Source of the DNA: Drechmeria coniospora
Lineage: Eukaryota; Ascomycota; Sordariomycetes; Hypocreales; Ophiocordycipitaceae
NCBI RefSeq assembly: GCF_001625195.1
Contig: NC_054389.1
Location: forward strand, 4,336,520 to 4,400,519
Direction of reading: 5' to 3'
Length of the DNA: 64,000 bases
Below, piece by piece: positions 36,755 through 47,638 of the stretch. Position 1 is the first letter of the stretch. Each line of letters begins with the position of its first letter. Below the pieces are notes generated by a model. The model was not told the DNA's origin. It ran no database searches and was given only the letters and a program-made list of their open reading frames with translations. Made by a program: the position numbers and the translations under genes.

Positions 36755-38334
36755 GGAGCGTTCGGGCAACACTTGTTGTCACTGTCGAGCCGGCCGAGCA
36801 GCTGATTCTGTATATTATCGCCACGAGGAACCCCCCCCCTCCTCACACCTCCACCCTTGCGCTTCGCTTCGTCATCCTTGCGCCCTCGAGCTGCGTCATG
36901 GACGTGCCAGCGGGGGCGAGATTTCATGCTTTCCACGATTTGCATGAGCCATCTTCGAGCTGTTGCTCTCCGTGATCCTCACGACAGGCCCACCCAACAA
37001 CCACCCAACACACCACACACTCACGCACACACTCACGCACACACACTCACGCACGCACACACGCACGACACGCACATGCATCCGAGCGTACCTTACACAT
37101 CCGACCACGGTCGTCATGGCAAGTCAAAACGAGCCTTTTTTTCTTCTTCTCTTTGCGGCGTCGCCTGTCTCTCAATCGGGGATAAGGCGTTTTATTCTTA
37201 CCTTATCTTTTTTTTTTCTTTCGCAAGGCGTTACAGGGAATGGGCATGCGGAAATGCTCGCTTTGGACTCTGGACTTGGGCGACGTTGTAGTCTTTCATC
37301 CCCGTTCTGCTTACCCAGTTAGATTTTGCATGGGGCTCATTGACCAAAGAGATTTCCCTTTTTGGCTGATCATTTTCCTGCTGTCATACTTTGGAGGGCG
37401 GCCAGCGTATGTTGTGTGGAGAGAGGGAGTGGAAGGCGATGATGAGTTTACGAGAAATGGGGCGGCGTAACATGCGGTGCGGCAGGCCCCCCATTCATGC
37501 GTTGCTCTAGGTTATTTTGGAGACGAATACGATATTTTACAGCTTCTCTTTGCCGCTGCCGAGTGCATGCGCGTGGCTGCAGGCCTTTTGGGGCAAATGC
37601 GTCAAGTGTTGGCTCATCCAGCTTCTGGATAATAGTCCTCCGTACTGTACTGTACTGTACACGGTATGATGCTCGGTATAGTGCAAGTAAGGAGTACATG
37701 GAGGTCGGTTGATGGAGGAGTTCGTATCGCTGGCGACCTGTGCTAGCAAGGCACTTGGGCGGAAGTACTGTATATACCGCTGTAATACGGAGTACAGGCT
37801 ACAGAACACCTAAGTAATCAAGTACAAGAAAGGACTTGGGCATATTACTAGCTGTACTTCAGTACGGAGTACTTAGTTTATGCTCCGTACTTTGCTGTAC
37901 TTGGTTGTACATGTACAACAAAGTAGCTGCTCAGTACGGTGCCTGTGTGAGTGCGACTACCAGTAATATCTTGCCAGCCCTTGGCACGGCGCACCTCGGC
38001 GTCCAGAGTAAGTACAGGTACCTGCTTACTCCGTACTTGTAATTACGTACTTTATGCTTGTATGGAGTATTACCTATAACCATTTTAACCATGACAGGGG
38101 AACTCGACGAGGTGGGTCATCATGGGTCGTGGCTGCACAAGCTGCCGACCCGTGCCCCACAGGAGCTTCAATTCCTCCCACCCCATACTCTAGCATCCAC
38201 CCTGGTGACCGCTGATCACTCAAGCTCATAGCATCGAATCACGTCGACGACTGCGTGTCCACGCCTATCCGACCGACTGCAGCCTCCACAGCAAGCTAGA
38301 AACGTCGGATCGCCCCATCCGCTCACGAGGCGCC
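36755..38334. other. Intergenic region, flippase / Msc7
   Basis: No gene seen. It contains a CA-rich simple repeat at 37011-37080 and palindrome clusters at 37.63-37.92 and 38.0-38.09 kb. Confidence 0.6.
37011..37080. repeat. CACA/CACG-rich simple repeat
   Basis: Irregular CACACACTCACG units on the plus strand downstream of the flippase stop codon. Confidence 0.9.
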
Positions 38335-40259
38335 ATGGAAGCGCCCATTGCGTCGGCAGCCGCCGTCATGGACCAGTTCGTCGAGTTCGTGGCGACACGT
38401 CTTGACGATGTCTCGTACGGATTGTCCTTCCTGAAAACTGGGCGCGCATCCAGAAGCTGACGGCGGTGCGCAGAAGCTGTTTACGCAGCATCTCTGGCGG
38501 CGGCGGCGGAGGCAACCTTCTCCAAGTCGCCGTCTCCGTCATCGCCGTTCTCATGTCGATGCTCGTCTTCCGCGCCCTCGGCCGTTGCACCCGCTCCAGC
38601 AGGCCCGTCGTCTACGTCGTTGCGCCGCCGACACCGCCCTCGCCGCCGACGACGGTGGAGCGAGCCGTCGTCTGCATCCCGGGCTCCTCGGCCGTTCAGT
38701 GCTACGCTCCCGCCACCGGCCAGTTCCTCGGCTTCGTCAACGCCTCGTCATCGGAAGCCGTCGACAGCGCCATCGCCGCCGCCGCCGGTGCGCAGAAGGT
38801 CTGGGCCGCTAGCTCCTTCGACGAGCGTCGCGCCGTCCTGCGCTCCCTTCTCCGCCATCTGCTCGACAACGCCGAAGACATCTGCCGCGTCGCCGGCCTT
38901 GATAGCGGCAAGACTATGGTCGACGCCCAGCTCGGCGAAGTCCTCGTCACCGCCGAGAAGATCCAGTGGACGCTGAAGCACGGCGAGCGCGCCCTGCGGC
39001 CCAGCCGCCGGCCGACAAATCTCCTCATGGCCTTCAAGAGAAACACGGTTCGATACGAGCCCCTGGGCGTCGTCGCCGCCCTCGTCAGTTGGAACTATCC
39101 CTTCCACAACATGATGGGCCCCGTCATCAGCGCCCTATTCTCCGGCAACGCAATCGTCGTCAAGGTCTCGGAGCAGACGGCATGGTCGAGCGCCTACTTC
39201 CTCGATATCGCCCGCGGCGCTCTCGTCGCTCACGGCCACGACCCGGCCCTCGTCCAGACCGTCGTCTGCTGGCCTCAGACGGCCGCCTATCTCAGCTCCC
39301 ACCCCGCCATCAGCCACGTTACCTTCATCGGCTCCCGGCCTGTCGCCCACCACGTCGCCACCAGTGCCGCCAAGAGCCTCACTCCCGTCGTAGCTGAGCT
39401 CGGTGGCAAGGACCCCTTCATCGTTCTCGACTCGGCTGCCAAGGACCTCGCCCGAATCATCGATATCATAATGCGGGGTACCTTCCAGGCCGCCGGCCAG
39501 AACTGCATCGGGATCGAGCGTGTCATTGCCTCGGGCGCCGCCTACGACCGTCTCGTTGCCGCCCTCGGGCCTCGCGTCAAGGCCCTTCGGCTCGGGCCCC
39601 AAGCCGACGTCGGCGCCCTAATCTCCGATGCCTCCTTCGATCGTCTCGAGGACCTGATTGCCCAGGCTGTCTCTCAGGGCGCTCGTCTCCTCGCCGGTGG
39701 CCGACGATTTGCGCACCCTGAATTTCCGCAAGGCCACTACTTCCAGCCGACCCTGCTCGCCGACGTCACCCCCGACATGCTTATCGCCCAGACCGAGTGC
39801 TTTGCTCCCATTCTCACCCTACTCCGCGCCCCGTCATCATCCGCCGCCGATGTGCTCGCCATCGCTAACGCCCCCGAGTTTGGCCTCGGCGCCTCCGTCT
39901 TCGGCGCCGAGAGCGACCCCGTCCTCAGGCCCATCGTCGACGGCCTCAAGGCCGGCATGGTCGCCGTGAACGATTTTGCCGCCTACTACGCCGTCCAATT
40001 GCCCTTTGGCGGCGTCGGCGGTTCCGGCTACGGCCGTTTCGCCGGCAAGGAGGGCCTGCGCGGTTTATGCAACATCAAGAGCGTCTGCGAGGACCGTATG
40101 GGCTGGCTGGGCATACGAACGGCCATCCCACCCGCCGTCCAGTACCCGGTCCCGAGCCAGCAGAAAGGCTGGGCCTTTACGCAGGGAGTCGTCGAAATTG
40201 GCTACGGAGGTGTGCGAAGGAAGACCCGAGGGCTTGCAAGACTCTTGAAGAACATGTAA
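38335..40259 (+). CDS. MSC7: Msc7-like membrane-anchored aldehyde dehydrogenase
   Basis: Two exons (38335-38414 and 38474-40259; 59-nt intron GTACGG...CAG) give 621 aa. An N-terminal hydrophobic helix (LLQVAVSVIAVLMSMLVFRAL) precedes a full aldehyde dehydrogenase fold: SWNYPFHNMMGP for cofactor binding, catalytic Glu335 in VAELGGKDP, catalytic Cys371 in GQNCIGIERV, and the LPFGGVGGSGYGRF loop near the end. This matches fungal Msc7, an ER-anchored ALDH-like protein whose yeast mutant alters meiotic sister-chromatid recombination; its substrate is unknown. Since both catalytic residues are kept, an active enzyme is likely. The first exon is short, and another splice choice (donor GTCTCG at 38409, acceptor ending 38453) is also in frame and would insert KLTAVRR; I prefer GTACGG because it is the stronger donor. 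The family's typical length is about 600-650 aa. Confidence 0.88.
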
Positions 40260-40701
40260 TGACATGCAATTACGAATGCCACCTTGACATCGAATCACGA
40301 GACCGATACGAAGATGAGTGATGCAACCTACTGGGGCGTTCTTGTGGTAGAAAATCTATATAGAGTTTTAATTCCATTTACTATCCCGATTATCATTTAC
40401 ACACGCTCCCGGATGGTCAGCCCTTACAAATTTCAGCCGTCTCGGCAATCTTTTTCACTGGCAAAGTGAAAACCATATCACACTGGGTCCAACATGGAAG
40501 CGAGCGAGGCTGTCAAAATCGTGCACGTATTTCGTGCTCCATCTGACTGACTACGCGATCTAGTCCGTATCATCAAAGACTCAGACGTCTCTGTCACCTT
40601 GGCTCACGATCTGATGACTGGAGGTCCCGGGCAGGCCACTTGAAGCAGCCCTGGTCAAGCAGCCCTGGACTCTGCCCATTCTCTCGCGAAGTTGCGAACA
40701 T
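40260..40701. other. Convergent 3' region, Msc7 / DEAD helicase
   Basis: About 440 bases between two converging stop codons. No gene seen. Confidence 0.6.
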
Positions 40702-42682
40702 TTACCATCCCAACGTCTGAGTGACAGGTGCGGAAGCACCCCAACCATTGTTCTCGGTGTCATCGCCAGACCCGGCCGTCCACGAGTTGCCGGTGCTGAC
40801 TGCAGGACGCTCCGTGACCCCATTGTTACCAACTCCGGCATTGTCAGCTGGGACACCCCACCCGCCATCATCGGCTCCGTCATCACCAATTGCTCCAACG
40901 TCGTCAGGGTCGAAGTCTGACTCCGTCTCAAATTTTGGCCGTTCATTTATACCGCCCTCGGGAATATACATTTCCAAGAAGTCGGGTATCGCTTGCTTTG
41001 TTTCCAGTAGAGTGCGCGTAAGTACACTCGCCATAGGCTCATCCCTGTCGCTGAAAAAGGATGTGGCCAAGCCACGATGACCGATACGACCAGTTCGACC
41101 TGTCAAGTTAGTTAGAACTATGTATCCGTCACAGGTGTAGTTGCGACGTACCAATGCGATGGGTGTACTCCTCAATTCCTCCGTGGTCCATTGATGGGAG
41201 GTCGTAGTTGATGACGTGCATCACATTACGAACGTCGATACCCCGAGCCATGACGCCTGTTGCAATGAGGATGGGTGCTTTTCCGGAGCGGAAGGACCGC
41301 AGGGCAGCCTCTCTCTCCAGCTGCGTTCTGTCACTGTGGATTGAAGTGACGGGCAGTTGCACGTTGAAGAGAAAATCGTCCAGGCTGTCGACTTCCTGTC
41401 GGCTATTCGCGAAGATGATGGTGCGAACGCCGTGCCTCTCCTCCAAGAGGCGAACAAGGAGACCACGCTTCTCACTACGCTCGGCTTGCAAAATAGCTTG
41501 TTGTATATTCTCTGTGGTGCTTCCGGCCCTTCCGACACGAAAGCGGACATGGGATGCCGAAAGATGCTCCTTGGCCAAGTCACGAGCGGCCTTGGGAAAG
41601 GTGGCCGAGAAGAGGCCGTACTTGATGTTTCCCTCGTCTTGCTCTGCGAGAAAGGATATCAGCCCGAGTCTAACAGCACGGCACAAGGGACTAACCTCCA
41701 CCCGTAACAATTTGTCGAATCTCATCATCCCAATCCGACTCGAGCATCTCATCGGCTTCATCAATTACCAAATATCGAAGTCGTTTGAGCGTCAGAACAC
41801 TTGGGCGGCTGATGAAGTCAATCAATCGACCTGGTGTCCCGACTAAAAGGTCACAGCCTCGCTGAAGAAGCTCGATTTGGACACCTGTTGGCGTGCCGCC
41901 ATAGATTACCCCAGGTCGAAGCATGGTGCGATAACAAAACTTCCTGGCCTCGTTGAAGATCTGGACCGCAAGCTCTCTAGTGGGTACGACGATCAAAACA
42001 AGAGGTTCAGCAGTAACTTCATCCCGGTGTCTCTGAAACTCGGACGGATTCGGACGAGGGGCAGCCAACTTTTTTGCCTTTCCCATGAGATTGCTCAAGA
42101 TAGGGATAAGGTACGCAGCCGTTTTTCCAGATCCTGGGCATTCATGTGAGGATAGTGCGACTCAAAGGGCAGAAGTGGTGTGCTCACCTGTCTGAGCGAT
42201 TCCGATTACATCATAACCCTGAAGCATCGCGGGAATGGTGTATTTCTGAATGGGAGTTGGACAGTCATAGCCCGACAGTTCAACATTCTCCATCATAACG
42301 GGATGGAGACCGGAGTCCTTGAAGGAGCGAATAGGATTGATCTTCACAGGGCCTTCTTGGGTCACCTCGATCATGTCAATCCTGAGCTGTATAAGCTCAA
42401 GAGCCGTTTCCACCCGTTTTAGATTGCTTACTTGGAAAAGTCCAGCCCGGCACGGTCGTGGCGCAGAGCTGGGTCGCCGAAAAGTTCGAGCTCCAGCTCC
42501 GGGAACTTGGGGCCGACATCTCCAAACTCGTCACACCACTGGTAGATTCTAGCGTTGCTACCCCAATTCATGTCATTGCCACCACCTGCGGCAGCGGTGT
42601 AGTCAAAGGCCTCCTGCTCAACCCAACCAGGAATGACCGAGGCAGGCACCTTGGCGACCTGATTGTTTTCTGACGACTCCAT
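40702..42682 (-). CDS. DEAD-box RNA helicase, Ded1/Vasa-like
   Basis: Five exons on the minus strand (42682-42432, 42381-42188, 42133-41696, 41643-41152, 41099-40702) give 590 aa; the four introns are 50, 54, 52 and 52 nt with GTAAGC, GTGAGC, GTTAGT and GTACGT donors. All helicase motifs are visible in order: Q motif (GYDCPTPIQKYTIP), motif I (AQTGSGKT, split by intron 2), Ia (PTRELAVQ), Ib (TPGR), II (DEAD), III (SAT), IV (IIFANS), V (ARGIDV) and VI (HRIGRTGR, split by intron 4). The arrangement is that of the Ded1/Vasa branch, but the sequence differs from canonical Ded1: it has no RGG-rich N terminus, and its C-terminal tail is acidic with GGWG / NNGWG repeats. Such a second, Vasa-like paralogue exists in many Pezizomycotina. 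Its RNA substrate is unknown; RNA unwinding in translation or silencing is a guess. Confidence 0.9.
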
Positions 42683-43968
42683 CCTAGGCTGGGCAAAAGG
42701 AATTCAGGACTGTCCAAGTATCGTCAGCGCGTAGGATTTTGGCTTTATGGTAACAATATCAAGCAGCTGAAAAGAAGGGGATCAATGAAGCCTTACTTAT
42801 GTTGGTCACAGTTTCAGACGAGCAGATGTTTCGCTGTGCAATCCGAAGGCCAATCCAAAGGAGAGAAGGAAACTAACCTTGAAAACAGAGCAAAGCGCTT
42901 CACTAGTCTTCGCCAGGTTCTGGATAGCGCAAGGCGTGATTTGAATGGTGCAGTGGTAGAATCGAAAATTCTCGAGGCAGTTCTTATGTCTGTTCCCTTT
43001 GGAAGATGCTGAGGCGATGCGAGAGGCAACCTGACAACCTGCTCGCGAATCTACAGCATATACGCGAGAGCAAATGACGAAGGACTAGAAGGGAGAGAAG
43101 AAGGGAAAGAGGGGAGGGAGGAGAAGAATCGAAGTAAAAAATTGAAATAGGTGGCAGCAGGAAGCCGCGACTGCGGCTACCCGGCTCCTGTAGCAACCTG
43201 CACCCTCCACGAGGCGGTGCACTGAACAAAACACGTCAAAGTTGTATTCAAGCCACACTTTCAGGGCTTCATGTTAAGCAGACGATTCACAGCCTGCCAA
43301 AACTGCGGAGTATTGCAGGCATTGATAGTGTATGTACTACAGTGATTGCAACAGTGTTTGTCGCGTGTGTGCGTGTGTGTGTGTAATATACATATACATA
43401 TGCAGAAAGATAGGGAGACGGAGATAATATGTAGAATTGCACCCATTGATGCTTTGATATCAAGCCCAGTTATGTCTCATACGCGACGCCAAACTCTGAA
43501 GCCATCATATGGTGTTCGGTATTCAATAAAGCCTGCCAACCAATTTCTCTAGCCTAGCCATGCCAAACGGTGGCTCGATACTGCAGGCCGTTATTTGCAA
43601 CCATCCCCTACGCATCGGTGTGCCAGGATCTTCAATGAGTATGGTGATACCGATGCTGCGAATGGATTGAATATTGCCAATCCTGGTGTGACGAGGTGTT
43701 TCGCGGATGCCGTCGACAGAGCTGTTCGCTGCAGCCGCCGACACACCATTCAGGAACCACGACGATCGCTATCAGACGGGAGCGTACAGTTTCAGGGTGG
43801 TGTACGGATTCGCATCCTTCATGTGCCATGGCCGCTTCATCACCACCCCTAATTTTCGCGTCCATCTGCAGGGGATCTCTCCCTGAAGCCGTGTTTTTTT
43901 TTGGTTGCCTCTGGAACGACAGATGCAGCACCGCATCCAGTTGATCATCTGGCTTTCCTCCTCACCCT
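42683..43968. other. Intergenic region, DEAD helicase / Ipi1
   Basis: About 1.3 kb with no supported gene. It holds a GT-rich microsatellite (43363-43402). Short ORFs show no family match. Confidence 0.6.
43363..43402. repeat. GT-rich microsatellite
   Basis: GTGTGT with one GCGT interruption, passing into ATACATATACATATG. Confidence 0.9.
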
Positions 43969-45110
43969 TCACCAAAGGTCGAGAAGATCTTGTGTGTCTA
44001 GGGCGGTCGAACATTCGTAGCCACGCATACCCTCTTGCAGGATCTGCTCCATGGTGGAGGCAGCACGTCCCGTCGCGCCGCCCTCCTTCTTTGCCTTTTC
44101 GAGTCCCTTTGTCATGGGGTCGAAGAACTTGCGGCGAAAGACTTGCTGCCTCGCCTCGCGATTCGAATACATCTCCCCGTCTTCGTCGCGTCTAGTGCCA
44201 GAGAGGTTTAGATACTCGAAGGCGGTAGGTGCTCGGGGTAGTCTATACAGGTTATCCCAGTACTCGGAGACGGTTGCCTCCTCGTTTTCTTCTTCTCGGA
44301 AGCCAGCTTGTAGAAACTTGGAGAGGGCATTAATCTGTCGGGCAAGCGTCTGAGCATCCTTGGCCTTCAACGTTCCCCTCGCACCAGACGTCCAACCGCC
44401 ATTTGAGGAAGAGACTGCCCAACCCATGATGGCACAGAATGTGTTGAGTGTTTTGACCCAGCCGCCAGGGCAGCTGACGAGCTCGTCGTCAGCGACTTCG
44501 AGAAGCCATTCCATGACGCCGAGGGTGTCGTTGCTGATGTCGGACGACAGGTGGGTCATTCCGGCGCGAATGTACATGACGGCATGCTCGATGCTGTGCT
44601 TCACTTCAGCCTCCGGAAGGGTGCGGAGGAACTTTAAGAGCTGTGCGCGCACGGGAGTGGCGCTGTCGGAGACGAGTGGGAGTAGTTTGGTGAGGAGAGC
44701 ATGGGTTCCCACGGGATTGACGGGAGGCTCGGATGACAGCTGGCTCGTCAGATAGGCGAGAGCCTCTCGACGCTGCTTGTCGGACCTGGAGGATGATGCC
44801 AATGACAGATTGTGCTTAAACTGCTGAACAACGTCCGGGGCTTCGGTGGATAAATTCTGGTGACCAACGACAATGGCTGCGGCCCAGTTAGCCAATCGTT
44901 TGGGGTATTAAGAGTTGGAAATACAGGATACCTTTTGCCTTGAAGCTGGTATCTGTAAAGTTAGCTGCCTTGGCCTTGTCCTTTCCGACCTTGTACTTGG
45001 GTTTCTGCCGAGAGTGAGACGTTTGCGTTGATGGAGTGAGCGAGATTGATGGGATTGCACACCTGGAAGTCCTTTTTCTTCTCCGCCTTTTTCCTCGCGC
45101 TGGAGCCCAT
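43969..45110 (-). CDS. IPI1: Pre-rRNA processing protein Ipi1
   Basis: Three exons (45110-45063, 45004-44932, 44876-43969) give 342 aa; introns are 58 and 55 nt. The N terminus MGSSARKKAEKKKDFQ and the following KPKYKVGKDKAKAANFTDTSFKAK are highly characteristic of Ipi1 and its animal relative TEX10. The rest is a helical, ARM/HEAT-like repeat region (QLLKFLRTLPEAEVKHSIEHAVMYIRAGMTHLSSDI...) consistent with the Ipi1 N-terminal domain family; yeast Ipi1 is 334 aa. Ipi1 works with Rix1 and Ipi3 in the nucleolus and nucleoplasm in the Rix1 complex, which removes the ITS2 spacer and remodels pre-60S particles with Rea1. The two small leading exons are needed: a start inside the large exon would lose the basic conserved N terminus. 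It is transcribed divergently from the roadblock gene, with about 500 bases between starts. Confidence 0.92.
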
Positions 45111-45605
45111 GCCTGCTTCTTTGTGCGATGCAGCTTGTAATCACCGATTTTGAGGGGGAAAAAATGCGAAAATCCGGGGCTTTGAGCGATGGACACTCGA
45201 TGTCGACGTCAGAGTCCCTAGATATTTGGAACTTGAGTTGTCCAGTGGGGCTAAATATTTTGGCGGTGAATCGAGGCAAAAAAGAAACGCCCCACACCAA
45301 CTCTGTTGCAGAACATGGAATTAGTACTCGGTTCGGAGTACTCCGTTGGTGTACTTTAAGTGTACCTCGCTTGTAGTTATACTCCGTACCGTAAATGCAA
45401 GTACCTTCAGTGTACCGAAGTAGTATATTAGTGGAACCGAAACTTGGTCTTGGTATCCACTTGTAGACCGTTGAAATAGAACCGAGTTGGTCCAGAGTGA
45501 CAGCTGATCGATCCACACTGATGTCGTTGTTTTCTCCCTCCTTGATGCGAGAAACAACATCTTGGTCTTACCGAAAGTGCCTCTGTGTAGAGGCGGCATC
45601 CGAAG
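45111..45605. promoter_or_regulatory. Divergent promoter region, Ipi1 / roadblock
   Basis: Contains a short palindrome cluster with TCGGAGTACTCCG near 45335 and ACTCCGTACC near 45385. No gene is seen. Confidence 0.5.
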
Positions 45606-46139
45606 ATGAACGATTCACCCACCGTACGTCCGGTCCCCCCTCCACCTCTCTCGGAATATCATGCATTTTCATGTCCTAACGGGGCGGCCAGCCCAACGGA
45701 CACGACAGTCTCGAAGAGAAGCTCGGCCGGCTGTCGAAGAAGCCCGGGGTCCGGGCCAGCATCGTTCTCGACCGGGCGAGCGGCGCCATTCTCAAGATTA
45801 GCGGCGACGTATCCGCTCTCCGAACAGCAAAGTCTCGCGACGCCGCCACCGCTGCCTCATTTTCCAACGAAGCGCCCGCCGCCGAGGAGAGCGAGTCCCA
45901 GGGCGTGGAGGATTTTGCGGCCATGATTTGGGCCTTTGTCAACTCCTCGGCGCTCTTGGTGCAGGAGGTCGACGGCGACGTAATGGCTTTCTCTCCCAGG
46001 ACTGTGCTGTCCAAGGCTAATGCTCCGCGTCCAGGACGAAATGCGGCTTCTGCGGTTGCGAACGAAGAAGCAGGAGATTGTCATTGTGCCTGACACGAAA
46101 TATCTTTTGACCGTCGTTCACGACACGCCGTCAGCCTGA
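45606..46139 (+). CDS. Roadblock/LC7 dynein light chain
   Basis: Three exons (45606-45623, 45692-45979, 46035-46139) give 136 aa. The first exon encodes only six residues (MNDSPT) before a GTACGT donor; the others are joined by GTAATG...CAG. The spliced protein contains the roadblock/LC7 fold: SLEEKLGRLSKKPGVRASIV, LDRASGAILKISG, an inserted Ala/Ser/Glu-rich loop, FVNSSALLVQEVDGD, then LLRLRTKKQEIVIVPDTKYL ending in TVVHDTPSA. Roadblock light chains bind the dynein intermediate chain as dimers in the cytoplasmic dynein motor. The loop of about 25 residues (AATAASFSNEAPAAEESESQ) between strands is longer than in animal roadblock but similar insertions occur in fungi. No single open frame spans the gene, so it is easily missed. 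A Ragulator-like role is less likely given the sequence. Confidence 0.9.
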
Positions 46140-46958
46140 ACGACGGCCGCTGTCGATCAATTCACGTTATGCATAGCCGAGGTGGTAGTATAGAGCACCA
46201 AAACTGTCGGGGTTTGAAGGTTAGGCTGCAGGACAAGGCGCACAGGACATTGATACCCTTGAACATTCATGGAGCAACTACGGGGGTTGGTTGTAGACGA
46301 TCGAGTCAGCAAGGGCTGACTGCGAGCATATGATTAGAGAGTACTCGGAAGCCGATGGATTTGCCATGGCCATGAACACGATTGCATTTACTGGCATTCG
46401 TATGCAAGGAGCGATGAAGTGGGTGACGAACTCACGACAGCTGGAACGAGGCGCGGATAAAATTGGTTGTGGGGATTGAGTATGCACTCGTGGGACCAAG
46501 TACAAAGCCAACAAAGATAAAAATCTCATGCCAAAATGATGGAAATAGACGAACCAGACCACTTGCAATGCAAAGCAGGAATGGCACGGCCGACGAAGCC
46601 ATCGCCTCGAAAATGACAAGGCGGGGGATGAAAACATTGGAACAGCGGTGCAGGTGGCTGGCATGCTTACCTACTTACTTACTGTCCATCAATTTTGTAG
46701 CCCACCTTGGTTATGGAGTTACAATCACCTGTACTGTAAGTACTGTACTCCCTACGGGGTAATACTATTACTGTTCCAATGTGAGCCGTGCCAGCGCAAG
46801 GGGCCTGAGTGCGGGGAAGCCAGGGCGGGTGCCAAGACCGACCAGTAGTGGTTCGTTCACCGCTGTCTGGTCACGCCACCACGAGTTGTTGCCAACCATC
46901 AACTGTCTAAGTACTAGATACCTAGTACTCCGTACACAATAACCGGTTGATGCAGCAG

Positions 46959-46996
46959 CAGCAGTTAGCACTGACATAGCAGTTAGCACTGACATA
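46959..46996. repeat. Short tandem duplication
   Basis: AGCAGTTAGCACTGACAT is present twice, separated by two bases or fewer. Confidence 0.8.
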
Positions 46997-47049
46997 TTCC
47001 AAGCTTGGTGTTCAGTGCCCACATGTGTACTGTACCTGCCTATCAGCCT

Positions 47050-47280
47050 ACTGTTGTACCTGCACCAAGGCCATACCCAAAGGTACTAGGTACCTGCCTA
47101 CCTACGGCCTAGGTACCTAGTACCTACTTTGTTGGTACCAGCCAACTCCAACCTACCACCGCAGTACCTACCAATGTCTGCCAACCTAGTACTATACAGT
47201 AGTAGTCCCAGCACAACTATGTACATGTACAATACATATCACCTAGGTACCCGTACCAACTCGTACCTCGGTAGGTAGGT
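47050..47280. repeat. Cluster of GGTACC / CCTAGG palindromes
   Basis: Many overlapping TAGGTACC, CCTAGGTAC and GGTAGGTAGG units, with few TACGGAGTA motifs. It lies about 340 bases upstream of the 895-aa gene. Confidence 0.8.
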
Positions 47281-47608
47281 AGGGGTCCAGACGCGCCTCC
47301 GTCCTCACCAAGCGAACGCACGTAGCCTCATCCATCCAGCTCCGCAGCTTCATCGCGCAACCCGCATTCGTAGCAACTCCTACGGACAGGAGACGTCAGC
47401 CTTTGCTCCCGGAGGTTCCACTGCAATCCTCTTGTCCGACCTACAGCGCTCGTCGTTGGGGCCATCGTACGTGCGAACGGCGTGGACTTCCCCTACTCTA
47501 CCCCCGCTCGTGCCGTGCCGTCGTGGATCGTCACTCCGCTCCGTCGCCATCAGCCGGTGGACCAATGCTTCCAGTGCGCCGTCGCAGCTGGTTCTGAAGT
47601 CCCGCGCC

Positions 47609-47638
47609 ATGCACCATGGCGACCCTGACGGAGGATGA
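47609..47638 (+). promoter_or_regulatory. Overlapping upstream ORF at the 895-aa gene
   Basis: An ATG seven bases before the main start opens a nine-codon frame (MHHGDPDGG) that ends at 47638, inside the main coding region. Its context (GCGCCATGC) is weaker than that of the main start, so leaky scanning is likely. Confidence 0.5.

Larger units (their letters stand above)
46140..47615. other. Intergenic region with GGTACC/CCTAGG-rich stretch
   Basis: No confident gene. A hydrophobic minus-strand ORF (46278-46664) is noted separately. At 46960-46999 an 18-20 bp unit (AGCAGTTAGCACTGACAT) occurs twice in tandem. From 47050 to 47280 the DNA is dense in TAGGTACC and CCTAGGTAC units. Confidence 0.5.
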
